NCBI RefSeq assembly: GCF_932274485.2
Contig: NC_065881.2
Location: 75,766,702-75,830,701, forward strand
Source: Patella vulgata
Taxonomy: Eukaryota; Mollusca; Gastropoda; Patellidae
Direction: 5' to 3'
Length of the DNA stretch: 64,000 bases
Shown: one piece after another, positions 29,198 to 38,562 of the stretch
How positions within the stretch are numbered: position 1 is the stretch's first letter
Layout of the letters: every line of letters starts with the position of its first letter
Made by a program: the position numbers and the translations under genes
The notes under the pieces: generated by a model
What the model saw: the letters and a program-made list of their open reading frames with translations, nothing else
Databases searched by the model: none
What the model was told of the DNA's origin: nothing

Positions 29198-29500
29198 ATG
29201 CAGTCATTACCTCTCTTGAATGTGTTATTGAACGTATCTCCAGCTTGGAGAAAACGTCTGATTCGACAAGCGCCCCGAGACGTGGTGAATTGTTTATCCG
29301 AGTGTATTGGTAATTTACTACAAGGCACCATAACTCTGACACCTCGCGAAAAACAAGGTTTGCAACGTCTAAAACGTGTGTTGCGTTCTTTGGGAACCTC
29401 AAAAACCTCGTGGCATCAACGAAGGCGTTTATTGGGTTCTTCAGCCATTTGGAAAAACGTATTTCCCTGTATTCAACGACAGCTGAAACGACGACGATGA
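29198..29500 (+). CDS. Polinton small basic protein, paralogue 2
   Basis: A 100-aa basic protein, a diverged paralogue of 28797-29096 and of the middle of 27959-28756 (shared P-x-W-x-K, R-x-A-P and LSEC positions). It ends with a KRRR tail. Its stop codon overlaps the start of the next gene in an ATGA arrangement. No enzymatic motif. Confidence 0.7.
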   Translation: MQSLPLLNVLLNVSPAWRKRLIRQAPRDVVNCLSECIGNLLQGTITLTPREKQGLQRLKRVLRSLGTSKTSWHQRRRLLGSSAIWKNVFPCIQRQLKRRR

Positions 29501-30288
29501 AATTTGCACGGAAAATGAAATTGGTGCCGATGGACGAACCCAGTGTCACGATAGTGAAGCCGTACGAACCCGTGTGGGAACGGGACCCTATTCGTCGTAT
29601 CATGGAAGAAGTGTCGACCGAGATGGATACCGTCTTGAAATCCAGTATGCCCGATGCCGATAAAATGCAAAAGTATGGCCAGTTGCTTGAAAGATTTCAT
29701 ACGATGCAAAAGAAACTTGCGACCTCCCAATCACCGCAAGCACCGCAAGCACCGCAAGCACCGCCACCGCAAGCACAGCAACCTTCACCACCACCACGGC
29801 CCCAACCTTCATCCCAACTACCACAAGAACCCAATGTGTCGCAATCGATCCTGGAATCGGTTCCTGCCAAGTATCGTTCTAAAGCCAAACAATTGTTAAA
29901 ACACATCAAAGAAAAGACACCTTTGGAATGGAACGAAAATTATGAATTGGTACGTGATGGTCAAGTGATCAAAGGAACGAATGCCTACGATATTGTCAAC
30001 GATTTAATGCGACGTCGTAAAACCGTGTCGCCAGCTCCGGGGTGGAACGATGTCGTGTCCACGTTAAAGAAGACACATGCTTCGCGAGAATGGGTAGGGA
30101 ATGCAGACCGATGGAAGACACCAATTCATAGACCGCTGGGGAAAGAACAAGGACCTCGTAGGACACCCCAGCAGACCCCACGTACACCCCTGGAGGAACG
30201 CTGGACAACCCCTCGGGAACAAAAAAGGAAACGTCTTCAAACCAGTCGCAGATCAGCACCACGTTGGATCCCCTTCAGAGACTTGTAA
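29497..30288 (+). CDS. Polinton conserved helical/Pro-rich protein
   Basis: A 263-aa protein starting MKFARKMKLVPMD at the ATGA overlap. The first ~70 residues are helical (WERDPIRRIMEEVSTEMDTV); a QAPQAPQAPP linker follows at about 80-110; a second folded part begins ESVPAKYRSKAKQLLKHI (about 125) and continues through a Trp-containing LEWNENYEL. The C-terminus is basic. Proteins with this SVPxxYRxKAxxLL block recur in Polintons, but I cannot name a function. The open frame extends upstream to 29410 without an ATG, so the internal ATG is preferred. Confidence 0.7.
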   Translation: MKFARKMKLVPMDEPSVTIVKPYEPVWERDPIRRIMEEVSTEMDTVLKSSMPDADKMQKYGQLLERFHTMQKKLATSQSPQAPQAPQAPPPQAQQPSPPPRPQPSSQLPQEPNVSQSILESVPAKYRSKAKQLLKHIKEKTPLEWNENYELVRDGQVIKGTNAYDIVNDLMRRRKTVSPAPGWNDVVSTLKKTHASREWVGNADRWKTPIHRPLGKEQGPRRTPQQTPRTPLEERWTTPREQKRKRLQTSRRSAPRWIPFRDL

Positions 30289-30450
30289 CGTTTTTGTAAA
30301 ACGTGTAAAACACTTGTAAAGTTTTAATAACAGACCTGTAAAATAACAAACCTGTAGAAACTTGCAAAATAACAAACCTGTAAAAACTTGCAAAATAAAG
30401 TTTATTACAAAATAAAGTTTATTACAAAATACCCAGTATGTACCCAGTAT
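30289..30450 (+). terminator. Poly(A) signal region with short tandem repeats
   Basis: Repeats of CCTGTAAAATAACAAA type are followed by two AATAAAGTTTATT blocks (about 30394-30425). AATAAAGTTTATT is palindromic, so it offers poly(A) signals on both strands. Confidence 0.6.
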
Positions 30451-30458
30451 GCGAAGAG

Positions 30459-30485
30459 TATAAATACTGTTAAACAGTATAAATA
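30459..30485 (+). promoter_or_regulatory. TATA boxes of the integrase gene
   Basis: TATAAATAC occurs at 30459 (35 bp before the ATG at 30494) and again at 30478. Confidence 0.65.
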
Positions 30486-30493
30486 CTTTTAAA

Positions 30494-31519
30494 ATGGACA
30501 AGAAGTTGGCTCGTGTGTATTACGACCCCAAACATCCTGCGGGGTTCGGGGGAGCAACCCGTTTACAGAAAGCTACCGGGGTTCCATTGAAACGTGTCCG
30601 GGCCTGGTTACGGGGACAACGCACGTACACCTTGCATAAACCCATACGAAAACGTTTCCCTCGTTTATCCACCGTCGTAGCCGGTGTAGATCATCAGTGG
30701 CAGGCCGATTTATCTGATCTCTCGTCCTTGGCCTCCTTTAACGATGGGTACAAATTCTTACTGTGTATCATTGACGTATTTTCCAAATATGCCTGGGTGG
30801 TGCCACTCAAGAATAAAACAGGTCCCACGTTGTTGAAGGCTTTACAGAGCGTTTTAATACAAAAGCGTATTCCGCTACGACTGCAAACAGACAAAGGAAC
30901 CGAATTTCTCAATCGACATGTTCAAGCTTTCCTGAAGAAGAAAAAGATTCATTTTTTCGTCACGCACAATGTCGAAACCAAAGCCAGTGTGGTTGAACGA
31001 TTTCAGCGCACGCTCAAACAACGCATGTGGCGTTATTTTACGTATCGAAACACACAACGTTATATCGATGTACTGTCCGATTTGGTGAGGGCATACAACG
31101 GGGCCCGACATCGTACTATTGGCATGGCCCCCAAAGAGATGACCCCGGACAAAGAATGGCAAATCACTTCCAAGAAAACCAAGGTAGTTCCAGCCCGATT
31201 GTCTCGACGAACGCCCGTCCGTTTGGCCTTACCCAAACATGGGGCGTTCGACAAAGGCTATTGGCCCAACTGGACCCTGGAAACGTTTCGAGTGGATCGA
31301 CAGAGTGGGTCGACGTATAAATTATTGGATGAACGTGGCGAGCCTATCGCCGGAACATTTTATCCCCAAGAATTACAAAGGGTGCGAACGGATCCCGACG
31401 AAGAGTTTCCCATTGAACGTGTGTTGGATCGTCGCCGTGGCGAAATGTTGGTCAAATGGTTGGGATACCCTGCTAGCTTCAATTCCTGGATACCCAAGAG
31501 CGCCGTTGTCTATAAATAG
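30494..31519 (+). CDS. int: Polinton integrase with C-terminal chromodomain
   Basis: A 341-aa retroviral-type DDE integrase. The catalytic residues are Asp72 (WQADLSDL), Asp133 (LQTDKGTEF) and Glu168 (SVVERFQRT), a 35-residue step between the last two as in the DD35E family. The N-terminal region is basic and contains a YYDP-type start as in Polinton integrases. At about residues 305-341 FPIERVLDRRRGEMLVKWLGYP ... SFNSWIPKSA matches a chromodomain, which in chromoviral integrases steers insertion to methylated histone H3. It would join the element's ends to target DNA, making the short flanking repeat. Confidence 0.95.
   Translation: MDKKLARVYYDPKHPAGFGGATRLQKATGVPLKRVRAWLRGQRTYTLHKPIRKRFPRLSTVVAGVDHQWQADLSDLSSLASFNDGYKFLLCIIDVFSKYAWVVPLKNKTGPTLLKALQSVLIQKRIPLRLQTDKGTEFLNRHVQAFLKKKKIHFFVTHNVETKASVVERFQRTLKQRMWRYFTYRNTQRYIDVLSDLVRAYNGARHRTIGMAPKEMTPDKEWQITSKKTKVVPARLSRRTPVRLALPKHGAFDKGYWPNWTLETFRVDRQSGSTYKLLDERGEPIAGTFYPQELQRVRTDPDEEFPIERVLDRRRGEMLVKWLGYPASFNSWIPKSAVVYK
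31511..31518 (+). promoter_or_regulatory. TATA box of the membrane-protein gene
   Basis: TATAAATA overlaps the integrase stop codon and is 36 bp before the ATG at 31547, supporting that ATG over the one at 31525, which is too close. Confidence 0.65.
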
Positions 31520-31546
31520 TCCCGATGTGTCCCAGAGAATGTCACA

Positions 31547-31846
31547 ATGTCACAAGACGAAGCCACGTCAACGATTTCTACGTCCCTCTCCGAACATCGA
31601 CGTCACTGGTCTTGTTTTGGCAGTCGCATCCCGCAAGCGGAAATTGTCTTTTTCTGTCAAGTGATTTTAGTGTACGTGGTGGCAGGTGTCGCTTTAGCCC
31701 AGTTAGCCACACGCCCCGACGGTCCCCAAACCACCCTGTGGACGGCCCTCCTGTCCAGTAGTATTGGCTATCTGCTTCCGGCGCCAGCCCTCAATACCAC
31801 CCCAAAAAATGACAAATCCCCGCCAGTTTTATCTCACATTGCCTAG
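31547..31846 (+). CDS. Polinton small membrane protein
   Basis: A 99-aa protein with two hydrophobic segments: IVFFCQVILVYVVAGVALAQ (about 33-52) and TLWTALLSSSIGYLLPAP (about 63-80). The N-terminus is polar and Ser/Thr-rich, with no cleavable signal evident. It is probably an integral membrane protein. It sits between integrase and minor capsid genes and overlaps the latter by 38 bp. Function unknown. Confidence 0.65.
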   Translation: MSQDEATSTISTSLSEHRRHWSCFGSRIPQAEIVFFCQVILVYVVAGVALAQLATRPDGPQTTLWTALLSSSIGYLLPAPALNTTPKNDKSPPVLSHIA

Positions 31847-32834
31847 TGACAGTTCCATGAAGGTGTATCCCGACAACACAATGTCCAGTTACCGTACGCT
31901 GCTGAATTCTCCCATCGATTTGGACCACCGAGATTGGGAAGTGGGATTGGCTTCCGTGTCGTTTCCCACGACGTGGAACAATCTCTCGGAAGGAAGTAGC
32001 GAAATTAGTCTTATGATGGTGATGATCGCACCCTATAATCCAGAGGTACACAGGCCAGACAACATACCGAAGAATGACAAATGGAATATGACCGAAGAGC
32101 CCGCGAAGGTTGAGATGAAAAAGTATCCTATTCCTGGAGGAACGTACAACAGTGTCCAGCACTTGTTGGCTGAGATATATTCGCTTATACGCGCTTTGTT
32201 TAAAGATCACGTGACGCTCGAAACGTTGCATGCCAAACCTAAACGAAGACATCCGGACAATCCCGAACTCACGGAAATCGAAAAAGAACACGAGAAGAAT
32301 TACCAAGCCAAAATAGATGCCTACAGCAAAGCCATCAAAGAAGAACCGATCTTATCCTTCGTGCTGGACCAAGTCACGAAAAAAGTCAAGTTGCAGATCA
32401 ATACGGAAGACGGTTTTAAATATCTCAAACTTATACCCTTTCTCCAGTTGAAGTTGACGGGCCCCGTGGTATCCTCCTTGGGATGGATTCACGAGACCAC
32501 GATTATGCCCCGATTGGACCATTTAACGTCTTTCAAACAGAGGGATATCATCGTGGCCCCGGAAACCTTTGACATCAATGTGGGACACACCATGTTTTAT
32601 CTGTATGCAGATCTCTTGGAACCCCAACGGGTGGGGAATATGGTGGCGCCTTTGTTGGATGTCTTTCCAAGTTCTCACGGTTATCATCGCCCAACGGTCA
32701 TCCATTATCAGCCCTTCAAGTACGACAGCATCACCACCATTGGCCTCTATATAAGAAACGGTCTTGGCCATAAAGTGTCATTCACCCAAGGAAAAGTCGT
32801 CGTCAAACTACATTTCCGACGAAAAGCAATTTAA
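31809..32834 (+). CDS. Polinton minor capsid (penton-type) protein
   Basis: A 341-aa protein beginning MTNPRQFYLTLPSDSSMKVY. The opening FYLTLPSDSSM ... YPDNTMSSY ... DWEVGLASVSFP is typical of the minor capsid protein encoded next to the major capsid gene in Polintons, thought to be a single jelly-roll penton base. The body is rich in beta-type segments; a charged helical insert lies at about residues 150-185. The frame extends upstream to 31764 without an ATG, so the ATG at 31809 is preferred. Confidence 0.82.
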   Translation: MTNPRQFYLTLPSDSSMKVYPDNTMSSYRTLLNSPIDLDHRDWEVGLASVSFPTTWNNLSEGSSEISLMMVMIAPYNPEVHRPDNIPKNDKWNMTEEPAKVEMKKYPIPGGTYNSVQHLLAEIYSLIRALFKDHVTLETLHAKPKRRHPDNPELTEIEKEHEKNYQAKIDAYSKAIKEEPILSFVLDQVTKKVKLQINTEDGFKYLKLIPFLQLKLTGPVVSSLGWIHETTIMPRLDHLTSFKQRDIIVAPETFDINVGHTMFYLYADLLEPQRVGNMVAPLLDVFPSSHGYHRPTVIHYQPFKYDSITTIGLYIRNGLGHKVSFTQGKVVVKLHFRRKAI

Positions 32835-32850
32835 AGCAATTTAAAGCATA

Positions 32851-33324
32851 ATGCAATTTTATCGTGGTGTGTTACGCCAAAAGGGCGCCAACATGAAGAC
32901 GCCCACGCCCATCAACGTCTACCGGGGAGGTGTGTTGCGGCAAAAGGGCGCAGGGCGTTTACAGGGGTTACTGAACTTGGCGAAACCCTTTCTGCAAGCT
33001 GGAAAGAACGCCTTAAAGACCAATTTTTTGAACCAAGAGACTTTTGGAGAATTGGGAAAAGCAGCCCTTGGTGTGATATCGGGAAAACAAAGTGTGGGCC
33101 AGAGTTTGAAGAATGTGTTCCAGCGCACCATAAAACCACGTCTCCGACAAACACTAGCCGATGTCATGTCCTCCCAAACACCCAAATCCCGACGCCGACA
33201 AACAGACACCAGACCGCCCAAAACCAAAAATTCTATAAAAAGGAAAGGAAAATCCACTGGCGTCATTTCACGAGCCAAACGTCCTCGGCCCGACATCTTC
33301 GATCATGGCTTCAGCAATGCGTAA
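32851..33324 (+). CDS. Polinton basic virion-like protein with RGGVLRQKGA repeats
   Basis: A 157-aa basic protein with two near-copies at the N-terminus: YRGVLRQKGAN (about 4-14) and YRGGVLRQKGAG (about 24-35). An amphipathic stretch RLQGLLNLAKPFLQAGKNAL follows, then a Lys/Arg-rich tail. The GG-hydrophobic junction before an amphipathic helix is like the other small Polinton proteins here and like adenovirus pVI. It overlaps the major capsid start by 20 bp. Confidence 0.7.
   Translation: MQFYRGVLRQKGANMKTPTPINVYRGGVLRQKGAGRLQGLLNLAKPFLQAGKNALKTNFLNQETFGELGKAALGVISGKQSVGQSLKNVFQRTIKPRLRQTLADVMSSQTPKSRRRQTDTRPPKTKNSIKRKGKSTGVISRAKRPRPDIFDHGFSNA
33234..33243 (+). promoter_or_regulatory. Possible TATA box of the capsid gene
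   Basis: TATAAAAAGG lies inside the preceding coding region, 71 bp before the capsid ATG, so farther away than the 35-43 bp seen elsewhere. Confidence 0.4.
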
Positions 33325-34660
33325 CGATTCCTGTCCTTGTGCTCGCGATGAACTGGAACAATTGTTCCAAGTGCCCGACACACACACGGCCATTACCCGA
33401 GTAACCAAAATACGCAAATACGCCATCACACCCGATCTGAATCACGATGGACCGATTGAATTTCTGGTGAACAATGCCAGTATGGATTTCATCGATTTGG
33501 CCAATACAACCCTATACCTGCAACTCAAGGTGGTGAAAGAGGATGGTACCAATCTACCGGTAGACGAACCCGTGGCTCCCGTGAATAATTGGATGCACTC
33601 TCTGTTTAAAGATGTGAAATTGCGGCTGGGAAAAGCTTCTGATACCTTGGTCACGTCTCCTCTACCCAATTACGCCTATCGAGCTTACCTAGAGAATTTA
33701 CTGAGTTATGGAAAACAAGCCAAGACGAACCATTTAGACCGACAAGTCCTGTGGCACAAGGATACAGCCGGCGAATTTGATCAAGCTTCACCCGTCAAAA
33801 CCAATGCAGAGGCCCCCGAACCTGCCAATGCCGGGTTGGTGGAGCGCTACAAACGCATCTCGCAGAGCCAGGTGGTGGAATTACAATCACGGTTGCATTT
33901 AGATATGTTTCTACAAGAGAGGTACTTAGTGGACCAAGTCGATCTACGTCTGAGTTTGGAAAAACAATCCTCTAAATTTTTCCTGATGCATGCCGACAAT
34001 AAAGGACCCTACAAGATTGATTTCATCAAAGCTTATTTGGAAATTCCGTTCGTCACCCTTTCTCCCACCACGTACACACGGATTAACAACCAACTCAAAA
34101 CCACCAATGTCAAGTATCCCTTGAAACGCATGGTCGTCAGAGATGTGGTTGTGCCGAGTAACCGTACCAGTCACGTCCTGGACAATCTGTTCATCAACGA
34201 AACCTTACCCGCGCGTCTATTTGTGGGGTTGGTCAGTAACCGAGCTTACGATGGGCATAATACCAGGAACCCGTTCCGATTTCATCATCATAACCTCAAG
34301 CACATTCGATTGACCATAGATGGAATAGTCGTGGATGATTATGCTGATCTCAACTTTGGCGATAAATTGGCCATCACACCGTACATGGATTTAATGAATC
34401 GTGTGGGTGTTCTCAATACCCGAGAAGATTTGGATCTCAGTTTCCACGATTATATCAAGGGTTACACGCTGTTTTGTTTTGATTTGACCAACGACCGAGG
34501 AGCAGACCGGGCCTATTCACATCCCAGAACCACGGGTAACCTGTCTCTAGAACTACGCTTCTCGGCAGCCCCCACTAACGCTCTCAATCTTATGATGTTT
34601 GCCGAATACGACAATGTCTTGGAAATCGATTGTAACCACCAAATCATCATGGATTGGTAG
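33305..34660 (+). CDS. Polinton major capsid protein (double jelly roll)
   Basis: A 451-aa protein with the hallmark N-terminal half of Polinton hexon-like proteins: IEFLVNNASMDFIDLANTTL, VNNWMHSLFKDVKLRLG, YAYRAYLENLLSYG and WHKDTAGEFD. Next comes LQSRLHLDMF and, in the second half, the long beta-rich stretch through KHIRLTIDGIVVDD and LELRFSAAPTNALNLMMFAE. Length and order suit a double jelly-roll trimer building an icosahedral shell. It is expected to work with the minor capsid protein, ATPase and protease encoded alongside. Confidence 0.93.
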   Translation: MASAMRNDSCPCARDELEQLFQVPDTHTAITRVTKIRKYAITPDLNHDGPIEFLVNNASMDFIDLANTTLYLQLKVVKEDGTNLPVDEPVAPVNNWMHSLFKDVKLRLGKASDTLVTSPLPNYAYRAYLENLLSYGKQAKTNHLDRQVLWHKDTAGEFDQASPVKTNAEAPEPANAGLVERYKRISQSQVVELQSRLHLDMFLQERYLVDQVDLRLSLEKQSSKFFLMHADNKGPYKIDFIKAYLEIPFVTLSPTTYTRINNQLKTTNVKYPLKRMVVRDVVVPSNRTSHVLDNLFINETLPARLFVGLVSNRAYDGHNTRNPFRFHHHNLKHIRLTIDGIVVDDYADLNFGDKLAITPYMDLMNRVGVLNTREDLDLSFHDYIKGYTLFCFDLTNDRGADRAYSHPRTTGNLSLELRFSAAPTNALNLMMFAEYDNVLEIDCNHQIIMDW

Positions 34661-35144
34661 TCCTTTATCCACGTTACAATTGGAAGAGGCCCTGCGTCAT
34701 CATTCGGACGTCTTTGGTGGCGTCTGGTCCCGGAATCACCTGTACCAACTGCAACCCCATACCTATCCTCTAGCCTACATTGTCAATACCGACGACGAAC
34801 AAGACCCCGGCACCCACTGGACCGTGTTTATGTGTGAAGGACCTGGACACTTGTTTTTTTTTTATTCTTACGGATGCCCACCCGAGACCTATGGACAAGC
34901 CTTTGCCGATTTCAGTCAACGTCACGGACCCACTACCCATCAACCCCGATGGTTACAGAGTTTAACGAGTTTTGTGTGTGGACATTACTGTTTATTTTTT
35001 ATCTGCCATTCGAAACGGTGCCTGCAATTGTTTGGCACCAATACCCGGCAAAATGATGTGCTGGTGAACCAATGGGCTCAAAATCATTTTCCATCCTTAA
35101 ATCGTTTGGGTGGACAAACGTGTTGTTCTTTTTCAAAAATGTAA
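34614..35144 (+). CDS. Polinton adenain-like cysteine protease
   Basis: A 176-aa protein overlapping the end of the capsid gene by 47 bp. It contains the block SPLSTLQLEEALRHHSDVFG near the N-terminus, the His motif DPGTHWTVFM, the YSYGCPP segment, and the Cys motif FVCGHYCLFFI, as in adenovirus maturation proteases and the Ulp1 fold. It would process capsid and core proteins during assembly. The longer open frame (from 34599) has no ATG, so 34614 is preferred. Confidence 0.88.
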   Translation: MSWKSIVTTKSSWIGSPLSTLQLEEALRHHSDVFGGVWSRNHLYQLQPHTYPLAYIVNTDDEQDPGTHWTVFMCEGPGHLFFFYSYGCPPETYGQAFADFSQRHGPTTHQPRWLQSLTSFVCGHYCLFFICHSKRCLQLFGTNTRQNDVLVNQWAQNHFPSLNRLGGQTCCSFSKM

Positions 35145-35356
35145 ATACGTTCAATTGTTGATTTGTTCTAATGTTCGATTGTTCGATTGTTCTATTCATT
35201 AAAAATGTTATTAAAAATGGTATTAAAAATGTTATTAAAAATGTTATTAAAAATTCTTTTTCGTGAAAGCGTGCTGGGGAACTCCCCAGAAAGGGCGAGG
35301 GAACCCCACTGAGCAAGTCCCGAGAAAGGGCGAGGGAACACCCCAAAAAAAAAAGA
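35145..35356. other. Polinton right non-coding stretch
   Basis: Holds ATTAAAAATGTT tandem repeats (about 35200-35255) and G/A-rich sequence merging into the inverted repeat. Probably the 3' UTR of the late genes; frames across it are artefacts. Confidence 0.6.
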
Positions 35357-35872
35357 CGAGAGAAAACGAGCAAAGGGAGGGGGAATCCCCGAGAGCAATC
35401 CCAAGAAAGAACGAGAGAACAAACGGAGGGTGGTCCCCAAGATAAGGGCGAGGGAATCCCCCAAAAATGGGGCCCAAGACCCAAGCACAGAAAGGACGAA
35501 AGAAATCCCGAGAAAAAGGAAATCCCCGAGGGAAATCCCTATGACGTCATGTCACGTATGACGTCACTAACGTATGACGTCATCACCGGAAGTGACCGTT
35601 GCTATGGATGACGTCATCACTGAAAGTGATGTTATCGCCGGAAACGGAAGTGACGCACTCTCGGAAGTGACGTCATCACCGGAAGTGACGTCATCACCGG
35701 AAGTAGTGGTGTCATCTTATGACGTCATCACCGGAAGTGACGTCATCTTATGACGTCATCACCGGAAGTGGCCGTTGCTAGGGACACAGGAAGTGACCTG
35801 CGCATGCGCAACACCGTTGCTAGGGCTTCTGCGCATGCGCGCCATCGTCCCTATACCCAGGCCCTAACTACT
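35357..35872. repeat. Polinton right terminal inverted repeat
   Basis: The reverse complement of 18781-19296 with, at a glance, one difference near the inner edge. It again contains nine TGACGTCA palindromes, CCGGAAGT repeats and two TGCGCATGCGC sites. Confidence 0.96.
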
Positions 35873-38562
35873 AAGTATCTTTAGCTTTCATAGCACTGGC
35901 TCTAGTAGGTCTAGGCATCGTCACCTTTTTGAGGAAATTTGGCATTGGTTGTGACTGGTGCGTGGTACCTCCCGAGCAGGAAATCATTGGTTTCAGCTTT
36001 TTGTTTTTAAATTGTTGGCATTGGGTTGGCAAGTTTGGAACCGCTCCTAAAGGAGGTAACTTGGCATATTTTCCTAAACTATCTTCGTAGCAGAAAGCTT
36101 CTTTTACAGTGGATGCATCTTTAATGGTGTATTTCACAATAAAAGATGAATCTAGTGGGACCGAGCTGCCATCATCCATCGTCTTGATTTCCTCGACATG
36201 ATTATCAGTATCACCTCTTTGAAGTTTTTGAATATCGGTGGTATTATTGCTAATATCTTCCCTGGGACTTGAAATTACAGTTTCTTGTCGACTTCCATTC
36301 TTTGCCTTTCCATCTTCGTTCAAGCCTTTTGTTGAAATCCTTATATCCTCGAATACTGTGAGATCCTCTCTCTCGATCAAAAGATGTCGAGTAGAATCGG
36401 ATAAAGTAGTACATTGACGATGATCTACTGTTTGTGAAACTCTGCTGGACACACCTCGAACTGTATTGGAGATGGTGTTGATTGGTAGCAGTGAGTCTGA
36501 GATCTTCATAGGTTTACATGTGGTATATTCATCTATACTGCTGTATGTGTCCAAAAGATCTTTCTGATCGATTTCTGTTTTGCTACTGACCACAATCTTT
36601 TCATTTGTATCCATTCCTACTAAGCTTTTCATGATTTTACAAGTACTGTATCCATCCATATTGATACAAGGTGAATATGTGTCCATATCCATGTACTCAT
36701 CTATTTTGTTCCTGTTGTTTCTGGTGCTGATCTTTTCGTCGAATCCTGATAATGTTTTCTTAATTTCATTTCTCGAATCGATTTCTTCCTGGTGATTTTC
36801 ACTCTCAAGCACGTGATCTTCAGAACTGACACATGAAATGGGTTGAAGTCTTTCATCTACCATGGCTTTAACAAAGGGATCAACAACAGTTGGACTTAGA
36901 TCTTTTACGCTTTTACCGAACCGATATCTGACCTTCTTCACGCCATCAATTGGTGATACTCTTTCAATGTAATCCTTGCCTTTACTTCTTGTAGCCTCGT
37001 AAAGTTTCTTGTAGAAATCAACCTCTTCATCGGCCCTCTCAACACTACACTGTAGAATCAAAATACGGTTCATACAATCATCGTTTTCATAATGTAGCTT
37101 GTCGATATGTCTGAAATAAAAGATACATCAAATAATTATCACTAAATTTTACAAAATTGGAGTCAATTATTTACTTTTATCATTAAAACAGCAATGAAAT
37201 AGTATCTCCATCAAGAATAGTACATTCACACAAAAAAAGTCATTTACTATGATTCAAATACAAGTACCTGTTAAGTTGATCAACTTTAAAGCGGAGATCA
37301 TCATTTTCTGATTGCATCTGATTGTTGTTTATCTTAACACGTTCCTCGTAATCTTGTAGTGATGAACCTGTAAATATAAAGAAGATAGACATTTTGGATA
37401 TTATCTTGATACTTAAAATATCGCGTATGAAATTCATTTATGACCTTAGATCCAAACCAAAAGTACATAAACGCAGTCAATTGCCCCTACATGCATTAAA
37501 AGGTAAAAAAATCCAAAGGTATATAAACACAATCGAATATACCTACGTACATTTAAATATTAAAACTGATCTACGTTATGAGAAACATCGCATTTATTGC
37601 TGATAATCGTCGGTGCCGATATGGATAGGCTAAAATGTCCGGCATATCTAATTAGATATACTGAGTTACAGTATGCCAAAGGAAGTGTAAAAAAGTCTCT
37701 CTCCAATTAAAGTCCCCTGACAGCCTCACCGACGCCAGCTTTAACATGAAAAAAGTATATCGAAAGTCCGCACCGATACCTAACCAAATATTCTGTGCTG
37801 TGACCGTCTAATCGAATTAAAAATAGATCTATCTAGAAATTATGCAATGACATATCTGACAAATTATCATATTTTTTAAATAAAAATATTACATATTTAT
37901 ATATTTGTCTACCCAAAAGCTAAAAAGGATGCGTCCTTTCTATGTTCCTACTGGAGTGGCTAATAACATAGACCGTAGACTATTCGTTTGCGCTCCTGGT
38001 TGATAGATGTTTTTCACGCATGTTTAATTTATACAGAAATTGACCTGGATCATTAAATACAAATGACCATGTATGTATATTGTATGTTTAAATGTAAACA
38101 CAGAACAAACCTTTAGAGTCAATTCGAGGTTTAGATATGTTCCCTCCACCGGTTTCAGGTTCAACACTACACCAAGATCCGCTTAAAGATGATGCATAAG
38201 ATCCTGAATCACCTGTAGCTGATACGAGATCATGTTTAATCCAATAAGCTTCACCGGGAATTGGTTCTGGTAAACCTATAAATTTAAGACATTCGTTTTG
38301 AAGAGACATTTTGACTAAAAGAAGGTTACCAGTATTTAACTTGTCTTGACTTAAAATAACTTAACTGGTTTAATTTATAAGTAGAATAATAGATCTAATA
38401 TATAATATATAATGTTTCAAACATACTTTATCAGCGTTTTACAAATACAGTGAGCTTCACTCTCGTCTTATACTCACCAGTAATTTCTCTAGGAGATGGA
38501 TAGGGAGAATCTTCATCACTTTCATCTAGCGGTTCCATAGCTTTATGGCCATTTAATACACG
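35873..38562 (-). pseudogene. Host coiled-coil gene copy 2, main part, cut by the Polinton
   Basis: The better-preserved copy of the gene at 642-4507. Exons are 38478-38562, 38111-38275, 37268-37367 and the start of the long last exon, 35873-37110, which runs into the Polinton. All splice sites are good and the frame is open throughout: RVLNGHKAMEPLDES, then GLPEPIPGEAYW, the coiled coil SENDDLRFKVDQLNRHIDKL, then a long Ser/Thr/Lys-rich region. I do not recognise the family. It has a CREB-unrelated, low-complexity C-terminus with conserved LPPLGAVPNLPTQ. Without the Polinton it could be functional, while copy 1 is not. A possible extra 5' coding segment lies at 39070-39208 (minus strand, MDAGALISVK). 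Confidence 0.8.

Larger units (their letters stand above)
18781..35872 (+). mobile_element. Polinton (Maverick), apparently whole
   Basis: A 17.1-kb self-replicating, capsid-bearing DNA element. Inverted repeats of 516 bp lie at 18781-19296 and 35357-35872, and a direct repeat AAGTA flanks it (18776-18780 and 35873-35877). Polintons usually duplicate 6 bp; only 5 identical bases are visible here. The paralogous uninterrupted site is at about 935-945 in copy 1. It carries the diagnostic set: protein-primed family B polymerase, retroviral-type integrase, FtsK/HerA-type ATPase, adenain-like protease, and major and minor capsid proteins, plus about a dozen accessory genes. Two accessory genes read leftwards and all others rightwards. 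All core genes are open, and I see no definite break. Near-identical arms suggest a young insertion, later than the segmental duplication. Confidence 0.96.

Noticed and set aside
25505-31519. A retrovirus or LTR element, because of CCHC knuckles and a retroviral-type integrase
   Set aside because: There is no reverse transcriptase and there are no LTRs; inverted ends, family B polymerase and capsid genes show a Polinton.
35192-35488. Short frames in the Polinton right end
   Set aside because: They arise from purine-rich repeat sequence and are mirrored in the left arm.
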